From NCBI GenBank assembly GCA_013815385.1, contig JACDGL010000006.1:158623-222622 (forward strand): a DNA stretch of 64,000 nucleotides, written 5' to 3'. The notes below the pieces were generated by a model. The model was given only the letters and a program-made list of their open reading frames with translations. It did no database searches and was not told the DNA's origin. Each line of letters starts with the position of its first letter. Position 1 is the first letter of the stretch. Below, piece by piece: positions 7,418 to 15,900 of the stretch. This stretch comes from Taibaiella sp. (GTDB lineage: Bacteria > Bacteroidota > Bacteroidia > Chitinophagales > Chitinophagaceae). Both the position numbers and the translations under genes were made by a program.

Positions 7418-8485
7418 ATGCAGGACGGAAATCATATATGGGCGATTGCGGAGGAGTATGTAGCGGGAACAATAACGGAGGCTGCCGGTGCAGAGCTGAG
7501 CAACCGCCTGCAAACCGATGTGGAATTTGCTGCATCATTTAACGAATGTGTGAACCTGCTACGCTCTATGAAGGGTGCAGCTACACAGGCGCACTTCAGG
7601 GGCACGCTGAAGGATGCCGCGCAAAAGCATAACGCTGCCCGCAAAACCATACCGCTGCGTACCCACTACTGGCGTACCGGTGCCATAGCGGCAGGGGTAG
7701 CCTTGCTTACATCGGCCTGCGCGTTTCTTTCATTCAGCACACACAACAAGAGCAATACCAACCAATACAGTGTACTGCGCCACGAGATAGAAAATATAAA
7801 ACGCTCGCAGACGCAGATCATCAGGAACATCAACAGGCAGAATGCTGCCGGTAATACACCCACTGCTGCGGTAAAATACAGTGGTACGGGCTTTGCACTA
7901 AATAACGAAGGCTATCTTGTTACCAACTATCATGTGGTAGATGGTGCAGATTCTGTATACATACAAAACCAGAAGGGCGATTACTACAAGGCTATTGTAA
8001 AAGCCTTTGACCCTAATACTGATATTGCAGTGCTGAAAGTAGAAGATGAGCATTTCCGGTTTGCCAAAGGGGATGTACCCTACACCTTTACCCAGGGTAA
8101 AACAGGCCTGGGCGCACATATATATACTGTAGGCTATCCTGATGACGACATGGTGTATAATGAAGGCTATATAAGTGCCAACAATGGCTACCAGGAAGAT
8201 TCTATGCAATACAGGATGGAACTGCCTGCTGATCCCGGACAGAGCGGTGCGCCTGTGCTGGATGCTAGTGGCAACGTAATGGCCATAGTAACTGCCAAAG
8301 GCAACCAGAGCGGGGGCAGCACATATGCTGTTAGCTCTAAGGCATTACTACAGTTGTTGCATTCCATGCCCGCCGACGAGCGCATCAGCCTGCCGCATAC
8401 CAACAGGATGGGTAGACTGGACCGTGAAATGCAGATACAGAAGCTGGCACAATATACCTGCTCTGTGAAGGTGTATAAAAAATAA
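7418..8485 (+). CDS. Membrane-anchored HtrA/trypsin-like serine protease with anti-sigma-like N-terminal region
   Basis: 355 residues. Residues 1-75 are a cytoplasmic helical region (EEYVAGTITEAAGAELSNRL) that resembles the N-terminus of anti-sigma factors. A single transmembrane helix spans about 87-107, then a charged coiled segment (residues 118-142) and a trypsin-fold protease. The catalytic triad is visible: His172 in TNYHVVDGA, Asp202 in DPNTDIAVLKV and Ser276 in DPGQSGAPVLD. No PDZ domain follows. It is encoded 8 nt after the sigma factor, so they form one operon. I infer an envelope-sensing regulator that binds the sigma factor inside and senses or cleaves outside; neither activity is proven. 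Confidence 0.8.
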   Translation: MQDGNHIWAIAEEYVAGTITEAAGAELSNRLQTDVEFAASFNECVNLLRSMKGAATQAHFRGTLKDAAQKHNAARKTIPLRTHYWRTGAIAAGVALLTSACAFLSFSTHNKSNTNQYSVLRHEIENIKRSQTQIIRNINRQNAAGNTPTAAVKYSGTGFALNNEGYLVTNYHVVDGADSVYIQNQKGDYYKAIVKAFDPNTDIAVLKVEDEHFRFAKGDVPYTFTQGKTGLGAHIYTVGYPDDDMVYNEGYISANNGYQEDSMQYRMELPADPGQSGAPVLDASGNVMAIVTAKGNQSGGSTYAVSSKALLQLLHSMPADERISLPHTNRMGRLDREMQIQKLAQYTCSVKVYKK

Positions 8486-8506
8486 CTTGTATTTAAATAC
8501 TGATAT

Positions 8507-8537
8507 AAAAGCAGCATTGGTATGCTGCTTTTTTTAT
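8507..8537 (+). terminator. Intrinsic terminator after the sigma/protease operon
   Basis: Stem AAGCAGCAT / ATGCTGCTT with loop TGGT, followed by a run of seven T. Confidence 0.85.
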
Positions 8538-8602
8538 TATGAGTAATTGGCCCAGCTAGGGTATAGCAGCAATCCGCTTTTATATTGTGTTCGTAATTAA
8601 TT

Positions 8603-8610
8603 TACCTTTG
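8603..8610 (+). promoter_or_regulatory. -7 promoter element (TACCTTTG) for tatC
   Basis: Exact TAnnTTTG, 20 nt before the GTG start of tatC and after the terminator of the previous operon. Confidence 0.55.
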
Positions 8611-8630
8611 CGCCCTGCAACTGAAGAACC

Positions 8631-9494
8631 GTGAGCTTTATAAAGAACCTGATTGCCAGTAGAAAAGACCCGCAGGCCCGTATGGCCTTCACAGATCATA
8701 TAGAAGATCTGCGCTGGCATATAGTCCGCTCGCTGGCAGTGGTAATAGTTGCGGCCATTGCAGTTTTTATAAAAATAGAGTGGATTTTCGAGCACATCAT
8801 ACTAGGCCCTGTACATCCTTATTTTATCTCTTACAAATGGTTTTGCGAGCTGGGCCATTTATTGCACATAGATGCCCTTTGCCTGAAGGATGTAAAAATA
8901 AAATTCCAGAATACAGAGCTTGCAGGGCAGTTCGTAATGAGCCTCTCTGTATCCATGGCGCTGGGCTTTATCATGGCTTTCCCCTATGTGCTGTGGGAAT
9001 TCTGGCGCTTTATAAAACCTGCACTGAAACCTAGAGAAGTAAAGTACGCACGGGGTATGGTGTTCTGGTGCTCGCTGCTTTTCTTTTCGGGTGTATTGTT
9101 CTCCTATTACATCATAGCCCCTTACACAATCAATTTCTTCGGCAGCTACCAGCTAAGCCCCGAATTCCAGAATATCATTACCATGGACAATTATTATGAT
9201 ACCATGAGTGACCTTATTTTGGGTATGGGTATCGTATTTGAGCTGCCAATGATCGTTTACTTCCTGTCGCGCATTGGTATCCTTACCCCTATGCTCATGC
9301 GCTCTAAACGCAGGTACGCTATACTGATACTGCTGATACTGGCAGAGGTGATAACCCCGCCCGACTGGTTCAGTTGTTTCCTTGTATTTATACCTTTGTA
9401 TATACTTTACGAACTGTCCGTTATTATAAGTGCGCGCGCGTACAACGAACGCAAGAGAAAACAAGCACTGAAAGACGCGGATGCAAATGATTAA
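8631..9494 (+). CDS. tatC: Twin-arginine translocase subunit TatC
   Basis: TatC is the substrate-receptor core of the Tat pathway, which exports folded proteins across the inner membrane. The 287-residue protein has six predicted helices and the family signatures: MAFTDHIEDLRWHIVRS at the cytoplasmic N-terminus, AFPYVLWEFWRFIKPALKPRE (first cytoplasmic loop) and GMGIVFELPMIVYFLSRIG. The start is a GTG (GTG-AGC-TTT) after a promoter element. No tatA/tatE gene is visible in the window. It overlaps or nearly touches rpiB downstream, implying co-transcription. Confidence 0.95.
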   Translation: MSFIKNLIASRKDPQARMAFTDHIEDLRWHIVRSLAVVIVAAIAVFIKIEWIFEHIILGPVHPYFISYKWFCELGHLLHIDALCLKDVKIKFQNTELAGQFVMSLSVSMALGFIMAFPYVLWEFWRFIKPALKPREVKYARGMVFWCSLLFFSGVLFSYYIIAPYTINFFGSYQLSPEFQNIITMDNYYDTMSDLILGMGIVFELPMIVYFLSRIGILTPMLMRSKRRYAILILLILAEVITPPDWFSCFLVFIPLYILYELSVIISARAYNERKRKQALKDADAND

Positions 9495-9495
9495 T

Positions 9496-9948
9496 ATGCA
9501 AACGACCTTTGATAACAGCCAGCCCCTGGCAATAGGGGCAGACCATGCGGGGTTTGAATATAAAGAAGCCCTGAAAAAAATGCTGGCAGATGCCGGGTGG
9601 AATGTTGTGGATAAGGGAACCTATAGTACAGACAGTACAGACTATCCTGACTACGCACACCCGGTGGCACAAATGGTAGCGGAAGGCAATGCCGCAGTGG
9701 GCGTGCTGATATGTGGAAGTGGCGAAGGCGTATGTATGACGGCCAACAAGCACGAAGGTGTACGGGCTGCACTCTGCTGGAATGAAGAGGTGGCATCGCT
9801 TACCCGCCAGCATAATAACGCCAATATCATTTGTCTGCCTGCACGCTTTGTAAGCATAGAGCTGGCGGAGAAGATGGTAAATATTTTTCTATCTACTGCA
9901 TTTGAAGGCGGGCGCCATGAGCGCAGGGTAGAGAAGATGGCGCTGTAG
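9496..9948 (+). CDS. rpiB: Ribose 5-phosphate isomerase B
   Basis: RpiB interconverts ribose 5-phosphate and ribulose 5-phosphate in the pentose phosphate pathway. Signatures: LAIGADHAGFEYKE near the N-terminus, DYPDYAHPVAQMVAEG, and the active-site stretch VLICGSGEGVCMTANKHEGVRAAL with the catalytic Cys, then LTRQHNNANIICLPARF. About 150 residues, normal size. Three in-frame ATGs exist at 9481, 9487 and 9496; the last follows the tatC stop directly and gives the usual short N-terminus, whereas the first two would overlap tatC. Confidence 0.93.
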   Translation: MQTTFDNSQPLAIGADHAGFEYKEALKKMLADAGWNVVDKGTYSTDSTDYPDYAHPVAQMVAEGNAAVGVLICGSGEGVCMTANKHEGVRAALCWNEEVASLTRQHNNANIICLPARFVSIELAEKMVNIFLSTAFEGGRHERRVEKMAL

Positions 9949-9954
9949 GAAGGA

Positions 9955-10473
9955 CTATGGCTGTGAAAGGTCGAACCTGCCCTCTGTTATATGTACAACG
10001 TTTCCTGTAGAATTGACAGCATCAAAAGCAAAGGTGCCGGAAAGGACACTTTTAGTAAAATATTCTACTGATACATATCCGGAATGGGTTGAGTCGCAAA
10101 CAAAAGTATTATCGCCACTTGGTATGGTGCCATTGGTATAATCTGAAAAACTTGCTGCGTTGGGATAGTTAAAGGTGAACGTATAGCTTCCCGTAATAGT
10201 TGGATAATTTTTTACTGCCTGTTCGATATCGATCCTATAGTGAGGATGCTCACTATGGCTTGCTATTACGAGATCGGTATCATAAAATAAAATCCCATAT
10301 GAGCCCTCTCCCCAGCTTCTTGCATCACCATCTACAATAACAGCTTTACCATTAACCTTGAACGCAACTATGTTAGTGCCATTGTGCGTAACTGCAGGAT
10401 ACGGAATGCCAGATGATTTGAAACAGCCATTGGCTATCAGTAAAATACCAGTTAATACCAACAGATTTTTCAT
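9955..10473 (-). CDS. Lipoprotein of the DUF6252-like type
   Basis: 172 residues. Signal sequence MKNLLVLTGILLIANGC with lipobox ANGC (Cys17). The mature part is beta-rich, and it ends with the pattern SGTFAFDAVNSTGNVVHITEGRFDL, which I associate with DUF6252 lipoproteins of Bacteroidota. The function is unknown. Its start codon lies inside a perfect 11-bp inverted repeat (10468-10496), so translation may be controlled by an mRNA hairpin. It is convergent with rpiB. Confidence 0.7.
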   Translation of the reverse strand: MKNLLVLTGILLIANGCFKSSGIPYPAVTHNGTNIVAFKVNGKAVIVDGDARSWGEGSYGILFYDTDLVIASHSEHPHYRIDIEQAVKNYPTITGSYTFTFNYPNAASFSDYTNGTIPSGDNTFVCDSTHSGYVSVEYFTKSVLSGTFAFDAVNSTGNVVHITEGRFDLSQP

Positions 10474-10496
10474 AAGACAAAAGTGGTCTTATGAAA
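10468..10496 (-). promoter_or_regulatory. Inverted repeat covering a start codon
   Basis: Perfect 11-bp arms TTTCATAAGAC / GTCTTATGAAA with a 7-nt loop. In the mRNA of the 9955-10473 gene the ATG of ATGAAA would be in the 3' arm of the hairpin. Confidence 0.5.
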
Positions 10497-10627
10497 TGAA
10501 AGTTTTATTGACAATTATCAAGATTTCTGTCTTTACAGGTAATTAACTAAGATTAAGTTTGTTTAAGTTTTCCTTCTTAGGAAACGATGGAAGCAATGAA
10601 TAAATTTGGAATTACAATTCATTTACC

Positions 10628-11605
10628 ATGAAAAAAAGTATTCCTGTTTTCCTGTTCCTTTTTGTCATTACGCTGAGCGCATTTGGTAATAGTTACTATC
10701 TTTTCCAACGTACCACTGGTACCTATGCAGAGTTGAACGGAGATACTGCTGTCAATCCCATCACCACCTCACCCGGTACGAGCTATCAGTATAGCGTCCT
10801 AAATGGCGATATATTCACTTTGTTCAATATCAGCTACCCACTCGATGGTGTGCATAACTCGCTTATCTTCTCTACAGATGGATCCATTGGCCTGGAGACC
10901 GATACCTCTTTCATCATATTTGATGGCATGTTCACGTACCTCGATTCCATAGATAATACATCAAAGGTTTCTTACAAGGTAGAAGGATCTGGCAATAATA
11001 AAATATTGAAAGTGCAATGGAAGAACCTTGGTCTGCGCGGCGGCCCTACAGGCAATTATGTAAATGTGCAAATGTGGCTCTATAAGGCTACAGGCGTACT
11101 CGAGGTACACTATGGCCCCTCATCTGCAAACAATGCTACCGGTTATGATGATGCTACCGGACCTAATGTAGGTGTCTTCCACAGCAACGAAGATTTTTCG
11201 GTGATGTATGAAAAAATATGGCTGAACGGTACCCCATCTGCCATAACTATCGACTCGATGCATAATACCAGTTTTGCCGCACTGCATGGTGTGCCTGCCA
11301 ATGGTGAGGTATATGTTTTCAGCCCGCGTAATCTGGCAGTAGAACAAACATCCATAGCTCATACATTCAGTATTTATCCTAATCCTGCGTCAAATGAATT
11401 GACCCTAAAAAAAATAAACTCCTATACAGGACCTATCAACCTCACACTCTCTGATATTACAGGCAGGGTACTTAGCACTACGGTATTGAGCGCCGCAGAT
11501 AATTCAGTAAGCATTAATACTACTGCTATTACCAGTGGCCTGTACATTCTTACCGCTACCACCTTAGGCAGTAGTGAGTCACAGGCCATAATTGTAGGAC
11601 ATTGA
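10628..11605 (+). CDS. T9SS type A sorting domain-containing secreted protein
   Basis: 325 residues with an N-terminal signal peptide (MKKSIPVFLFLFVITLSAFG) and a C-terminal type A sorting domain of about 75 residues (FSIYPNPASNELTL, LSDITGRVLSTT, SGLYILTAT). Such proteins cross the outer membrane by the type IX system and are usually left on the surface or released. The middle contains NSLIFSTDGSIGLET and YVNVQMWLYKATGVLEVHYG, shared in pattern with the secreted protein at 22967-23974, so the two are paralogues. The catalytic or binding role is unknown. Its stop abuts that of the convergent asd. Confidence 0.88.
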   Translation: MKKSIPVFLFLFVITLSAFGNSYYLFQRTTGTYAELNGDTAVNPITTSPGTSYQYSVLNGDIFTLFNISYPLDGVHNSLIFSTDGSIGLETDTSFIIFDGMFTYLDSIDNTSKVSYKVEGSGNNKILKVQWKNLGLRGGPTGNYVNVQMWLYKATGVLEVHYGPSSANNATGYDDATGPNVGVFHSNEDFSVMYEKIWLNGTPSAITIDSMHNTSFAALHGVPANGEVYVFSPRNLAVEQTSIAHTFSIYPNPASNELTLKKINSYTGPINLTLSDITGRVLSTTVLSAADNSVSINTTAITSGLYILTATTLGSSESQAIIVGH

Positions 11606-12601
11606 TTATTCCTCTATAAACCCAGCATTCAATATATGCTTGGCTATCTGCACGGCATTGGTGGCGGCACCTTTGCGCAGGTTATCGGCTACTATCCAGC
11701 AGTTGAGCGTATTAGGCTGTGAGTAGTCGCGGCGTATGCGGCCGACGAATACTTCGTCCTTACCTGCTGCATCCAGCGGCATGGGGTAGGCATTCATTTT
11801 GGGGTTATCTATCACTATTACACCGGGGAAGTTAGAGAGTATCTCGCGCACGTCATTCTCTACAAAGTTTTTTGCGAACTCTATATTCACGCTTTCGCTG
11901 TGGCCGCCCATTACCGGTACACGTACAGTAGTAGCCGTAACCCGTATACTGTCATCACCCATTATCTTACAGGTCTCCAGCACCATTTTCATTTCTTCCT
12001 TAGTGTAGCCGTTCTCCTGGAATACATCTATATGCGGTATCACATTCAGGTCTATACGGTGCGGGTATACGCCATGCCCATTGCCACCGGCGCGCTCATC
12101 CATCAGTTCGCCTACCGCTTTTTGTCCTGTGCCGGTTACCGATTGGTAAGTGCTTACTACTACGCGGCGTATGCCATACTCCAGGTGCAGGGGTTGTAAT
12201 ACCATTACCATTTGTATAGTAGAGCAGTTAGGGTTGGCAATGATGAGGTCATCTCTGGTTAGTACATTCCCGTTTACTTCAGGTACTATCAGTTTCTTGG
12301 TTGGGTCCATACGCCATGCAGAGGAATTATCTACAACATAGCAGCCCACCTCAGCAAACTTAGGTGCCAGTTCTAATGATATGCTGCCCCCTGCCGAGAA
12401 CAAGGCTATGTGCGGCTTACGTGCTATGGCTTCGTCGGCCGATACCACAGCAAATTCCTTACCCTTGTACTTAACCTTCGTGCCTACGGAGCGTGCAGAC
12501 GCTACAGGTATCAATTCGGTAAGGGGAAAGTTACGTTCCTCCAGTATTTGCAACATGGCACTTCCCACCAGTCCGGTGGCGCCAACTACAGCTACGCGCA
12601 T
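11606..12601 (-). CDS. asd: Aspartate-semialdehyde dehydrogenase
   Basis: Asd makes aspartate semialdehyde from aspartyl phosphate with NADPH, feeding lysine/diaminopimelate, threonine and methionine synthesis. The 331-residue protein has the Rossmann motif VAVVGATGLVGS, the catalytic Cys126 in ANPNCSTIQ, and the catalytic His in VMGGHSESVN. Length is typical of the shorter bacterial class. A TACCTTTG promoter lies 21 nt upstream of the ATG. The other genes of the DAP pathway are not in the window. Confidence 0.96.
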   Translation of the reverse strand: MRVAVVGATGLVGSAMLQILEERNFPLTELIPVASARSVGTKVKYKGKEFAVVSADEAIARKPHIALFSAGGSISLELAPKFAEVGCYVVDNSSAWRMDPTKKLIVPEVNGNVLTRDDLIIANPNCSTIQMVMVLQPLHLEYGIRRVVVSTYQSVTGTGQKAVGELMDERAGGNGHGVYPHRIDLNVIPHIDVFQENGYTKEEMKMVLETCKIMGDDSIRVTATTVRVPVMGGHSESVNIEFAKNFVENDVREILSNFPGVIVIDNPKMNAYPMPLDAAGKDEVFVGRIRRDYSQPNTLNCWIVADNLRKGAATNAVQIAKHILNAGFIEE

Positions 12602-12622
12602 ATCAGGTAATTACAATTTGCG

Positions 12623-12630
12623 CAAAGGTA
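12623..12630 (-). promoter_or_regulatory. -7 promoter element (TACCTTTG) for asd
   Basis: Exact TAnnTTTG on the minus strand with a GCGC continuation like those before tatC, 21 nt from the asd start. Confidence 0.55.
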
Positions 12631-12679
12631 AGCGATAGAAAATAAATTGAATGAACGACTAACGATTATGATGACTCGA

Positions 12680-13039
12680 TCAGGCACTCCTGGTGTACAG
12701 CCATGCCCACCAGATAAGTGGTATTTGCAACGGCAGGCGAACTATTGCAATCCATAGTCGTTTGTCATGATTGTGATATTGGTCTACCGCCATTTGTACA
12801 TTAGCAGGGAAGATCGCTATGAGTAATACAATTAGCCCCCAGGCTGCAATAACACGGGTACCAGATGGTAGCAGCAGTAATCCAAGTAATATCTCCAGCA
12901 CACCGCTCCCGTAAACAATTTGTAAATGCCAGGGAAGATAACGTGGCATAATGCGGGTATAGACAACCGGGTGCACAAAATGATTGATGCCCGCCGCTAC
13001 ATACAGGGCTGCCATCAGGTAAAGAAAAAATAAACGCAT
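12680..13039 (-). CDS. DoxX-like small membrane protein
   Basis: 119 residues with four predicted transmembrane helices. The opening YLMAALYVAAGINHFVHP and the later GSGVLEILLGLLLL and RLPLQIPLIWWAW match the DoxX/DUF4870-like quinol-associated membrane fold. Members have been tied to respiratory complexes or oxidative stress, but the activity of this short form is not known. It sits between asd and the LRR protein gene on the same strand. Confidence 0.75.
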   Translation of the reverse strand: MRLFFLYLMAALYVAAGINHFVHPVVYTRIMPRYLPWHLQIVYGSGVLEILLGLLLLPSGTRVIAAWGLIVLLIAIFPANVQMAVDQYHNHDKRLWIAIVRLPLQIPLIWWAWLYTRSA

Positions 13040-13060
13040 AGGCCAGGGGTAAAGATCACC

Positions 13061-13912
13061 TTATTGTGTAGAACGATAAGGTAGTACGGTGTTATCAACT
13101 ATAATTATATGCTGCCGGAAAGTAAATCTTGGATTTTGATAAAAGGGCTGCGTATGGTTATCTATATATACCTGTTCCAGTTTTTGTATCTCCGAAAGGC
13201 TGGCCGGCAGGTAGAGTGCGCCGCAATAGGCTACATCCAGTTCCTGCAGGTTGATGCAGTTACCGATAGACTCCGGTATCTCTGTAAGACTGTTGTGTGC
13301 AAGGTAAAAGAAATGAAGATTTTGAAGTGCCCCTAAATTACGAGGTATGGAGGTTAGCCTGTTTTCGCATACATCCAACAGGCTTAGTTTACTCAGCGAG
13401 GTTACCTGGTCAGGTAAAGTTTCCAGCTTATTAAATGAGATACGCAAGCGCTCCAGTTTTTGCAGACGGCCTATAGCTGATGGCAGCATGGCTAATTTAT
13501 TGCCTGCTACATCCAGCTCGCGAATGGCGGAAAGATAAAAAAGGGAATCAGGCAGCTCCGTTAACCTATTATAACTGATGGAAAGCCATTCCAAGCTGTG
13601 CAGGCTGACTATTGCAGCAGGTATTTCGGTAAGGCGGTTCTGGAAAAGGTTCAGCTTTTTCAGCTTTGCGCAGCGAAAGAGTGAGGGCGGCAGATGCGTG
13701 ATGTAGTTATTGCTAAGGTTCAGTTCCTCCAGGTTAGGGAACTTATCCAGTATGTCGGGTATAGAATCTACCCCGCTGAAGGTAAGGTTGATGATCCGTA
13801 CATGATAACGTTCTTTAAGGGCGCGGTCCCAGTTCTTATACACACCATCGGCCTGCGCACTGCTTTGTATCAGCAGCAGGCAAAAAACCAGAATATAACC
13901 GGAACGGCGCAT
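13061..13912 (-). CDS. Secreted leucine-rich repeat protein
   Basis: 283 residues with a signal peptide (MRRSGYILVFCLLLIQSSAQA) and about nine 23-residue leucine-rich repeats of the LxxLxLxxNxLxxLPxxI type (for example LEELNLSNNYITHLPPSL, LKKLNLFQNRLTEIP, LERLRISFNKLETLP). This is the SDS22-like/typical LRR class found in periplasmic or surface proteins that bind other proteins. There is no T9SS sorting domain, so it is likely periplasmic. No enzymatic domain is seen; the partner is unknown. Confidence 0.85.
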   Translation of the reverse strand: MRRSGYILVFCLLLIQSSAQADGVYKNWDRALKERYHVRIINLTFSGVDSIPDILDKFPNLEELNLSNNYITHLPPSLFRCAKLKKLNLFQNRLTEIPAAIVSLHSLEWLSISYNRLTELPDSLFYLSAIRELDVAGNKLAMLPSAIGRLQKLERLRISFNKLETLPDQVTSLSKLSLLDVCENRLTSIPRNLGALQNLHFFYLAHNSLTEIPESIGNCINLQELDVAYCGALYLPASLSEIQKLEQVYIDNHTQPFYQNPRFTFRQHIIIVDNTVLPYRSTQ

Positions 13913-13943
13913 ACCTAAATATACGAAAATGGAATAGGATATA

Positions 13944-14594
13944 CTACCTGTTCATTTCTTTGTATTCCGCATTGGTCATTATCTTATAGTCGGCGGGGAT
14001 ACGGAAAAGGGAATTTTCTATAGGCGCATCCAGAATCTTGACTAACGTAAAAGATAGTGTTGTACCATCTGCGTTGGTGTAGGTAAAAGCCAGCGGCAGA
14101 TGTTTGATACCAGGGAAACGCTCATAAATACGAGGGTTGGTAAGCAGCCATTTCCGGGTATAGATCACGGTACCCTTGCTGCCGTCTTTGTAAGTGATCT
14201 TAGCCCGCTCACCCGGCAGGCCATTGATGGTGCTATCGCCTGCTACATCATCAAGGTCGTAATTTTCGTACACCCTGTTCTTTTTTGCCAGGTCGGCATT
14301 GTTCAGTTGTATGGCATACTTCTTATCAGGCGTTATTTTCAGGGAGTACACACTGTTGTCGTTGCCGTTGTACACAAGCACATCATCATAGCCCTTATTC
14401 AGCTTCAGCTCCTGGCGCATTTCCTTGTCCTTTATATTAATGGTGTATATGCCGTAATACCTTTCCATAGCCTTACCTGCTTTGGCTTCAATGCTTACAT
14501 CGTATACTATGGTGCCCTCGGTAAATTGCTTTTGGGCCAGTGCTTTACCGGTAATTAATAGCAGGAAGAAACAGGGGAACAGGTAGGATCTCAT
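13944..14594 (-). CDS. Secreted protein, GLPGLI/DUF4412-like
   Basis: 216 residues with a signal peptide (MRSYLFPCFFLLLITGKALAQ). The mature part starts FTEGTIVYDVSIEA, the opening of many Bacteroidota beta-rich exported proteins grouped as GLPGLI or DUF4412, and ends with PADYKIMTNAEYKEM, also common in these families. It is probably periplasmic; no enzyme motif is visible. The exact family is uncertain by eye. Confidence 0.6.
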   Translation of the reverse strand: MRSYLFPCFFLLLITGKALAQKQFTEGTIVYDVSIEAKAGKAMERYYGIYTINIKDKEMRQELKLNKGYDDVLVYNGNDNSVYSLKITPDKKYAIQLNNADLAKKNRVYENYDLDDVAGDSTINGLPGERAKITYKDGSKGTVIYTRKWLLTNPRIYERFPGIKHLPLAFTYTNADGTTLSFTLVKILDAPIENSLFRIPADYKIMTNAEYKEMNR

Positions 14595-14639
14595 GATCTA
14601 ATTTACTAACAATATTGCTAATGGTAAAATGAAGTGCCG

Positions 14640-14676
14640 GCAAAAAAAATCCCTTCCGCTTAGGACGGAAGGGATG
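14640..14676 (-). terminator. Intrinsic terminator (minus strand)
   Basis: Stem CCCTTCCG / CGGAAGGG extended by AT pairs. On the minus strand it is followed by a T-run (the A-run at 14642-14649). It ends the T9SS protein gene at 14695-15447. Confidence 0.8.
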
Positions 14677-14694
14677 TATAAAATAAATAAAAGA

Positions 14695-15447
14695 TTACTG
14701 GTGCGTGAATTTGCGCGTAGCTATTACATTGCCATCCACATCTACAAGGCGCATAAAGTAGATACCTGAAGGCATTGTACTGATATCAATACCTGCACTG
14801 TTGCCAACTACTTTGTACACACTTACTATACGGCCTATCATATTGTAAAGAGATATGGTCTTCACATTAGATTCTGCGCTGAACACTACATTTACCTGGT
14901 TGCGGGCAGGATTTGGATATAAGCTAATCTCGTCATTGCCATTAACATTGTAAACAGCTGCAGGAGCCCTTGTTACCACGAAAGTAACTTTTTTGGTATA
15001 ACCGGATACCGCATCTGTGAGTTTAGCGGTCAGAAAATGTGTACCTGTTGATGTAGCATTAGTTAGGTTGATTCCCATATGGTAATCAGCCGCAACATGG
15101 TAGTGATAAGGTGCAGAAACATAAGTATTGCGTGAAGAACCACCCCACATAGGAAAGCTGGGTGGAGGGTTAAAATAACAAATATTATTATCACAAATAC
15201 TCAGATTGCTTACAGAGCCCGTAGCCAGCCAGTCAGTAGGAAAATCACATGTATCAACTGTCCATGTTACTCGTACACTATCCCCTATTTTATTACCAGT
15301 GATATGGTCGGGTATTAGTAAATCTGAGCTACTGGAAGTGGTTGAGGCCCATACTGTATCTGCCGTAGTAGTAAAAGTAGCCTGCGCATACCCTTTTATC
15401 GAAAACATTCCGCAAAATCCTAAGGCAATGAGTAAAAACTTTTTCAT
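14695..15447 (-). CDS. T9SS type A sorting domain-containing protein
   Basis: 250 residues from the ATG at 15447, which gives a clean signal peptide MKKFLLIALGFCGMFSIKGYAQ; the upstream in-frame extension MVCFKISINLQ is not signal-like. The middle has Ser/Thr-rich beta strands and a Cys pair (CDFPTDW, CDNNICYFNPPPS). The C-terminus is a type A sorting domain (ISLYPNPARNQVNVVFSAE, ISLYNMIGRIVSVYK, MPSGIYFMRLVD). The cargo function is unknown. A strong terminator follows. Confidence 0.85.
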   Translation of the reverse strand: MKKFLLIALGFCGMFSIKGYAQATFTTTADTVWASTTSSSSDLLIPDHITGNKIGDSVRVTWTVDTCDFPTDWLATGSVSNLSICDNNICYFNPPPSFPMWGGSSRNTYVSAPYHYHVAADYHMGINLTNATSTGTHFLTAKLTDAVSGYTKKVTFVVTRAPAAVYNVNGNDEISLYPNPARNQVNVVFSAESNVKTISLYNMIGRIVSVYKVVGNSAGIDISTMPSGIYFMRLVDVDGNVIATRKFTHQ

Positions 15448-15540
15448 CTTCACAATTATAGTTATCTGCAAATTAATGCTTATTTTAAAACATACCAAAT
15501 CCTATTTATTCGCGTTTACACAAATAAATATTAAGATTTT

Positions 15541-15792
15541 TTAATGGGTATTGGTGGTCGTATTCACATTGGTGGTATGGGTAGTGCTGTGAGCCACGTG
15601 TACCGTTGTATTATGACTGGTAGTTCTATAGCCCCTGGGCTTGTGATGATGGGTAGTGGTGGTATGCGTTACAGTGGCTTTAGGTGTGGTGGTATGGGTA
15701 CCTGTACTATAGGTAGTGGTTGTTTGGGTGGTTTGTGCACTCAATGCAAGCGCTGTAAACGCAAATAAGCTGGTAACGATCGTCTTTTTCAT
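15541..15792 (-). CDS. Thr/His-rich small exported protein
   Basis: 83 residues. After a signal peptide (MKKTIVTSLFAFTALALSAQ) the mature chain is almost only Thr, His, Asn, Ser and Val (for example VTHTTTTHHHKPRGYR, HNTTVHVAHSTTHTTNVN). The His density suggests possible metal binding, but this is inference from composition. The repetitive ACCACC-type codons could make the coding sequence prone to slippage. The opposite strand is also open but lacks any signal, so I take the minus frame as the gene. Confidence 0.6.
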   Translation of the reverse strand: MKKTIVTSLFAFTALALSAQTTQTTTTYSTGTHTTTPKATVTHTTTTHHHKPRGYRTTSHNTTVHVAHSTTHTTNVNTTTNTH

Positions 15793-15888
15793 GTTTCCTG
15801 TTTTAGTTTCCTACATACAGTAAAATTATACCAGTGTTTATTGTTGAGCTTTATATCAGCGCGTAGGGCAGTGTTTGAGCAGAGCGTT

Positions 15889-15896
15889 TATCTTTG
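15889..15896 (+). promoter_or_regulatory. -7 promoter element (TATCTTTG) for kdsD
   Basis: Exact TAnnTTTG, 4 nt before the kdsD ATG at 15901. It supports that start over an upstream TTG at 15841 and implies a leaderless or near-leaderless mRNA. Confidence 0.55.
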
Positions 15897-15900
15897 CACC

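Noticed and set aside
15544..15768. Plus-strand Gly/Met-rich frame opposite the Thr/His-rich gene
   Set aside because: It lacks a signal peptide, while the minus frame has one; the composition is the mirror of the ACC/CAC codons.
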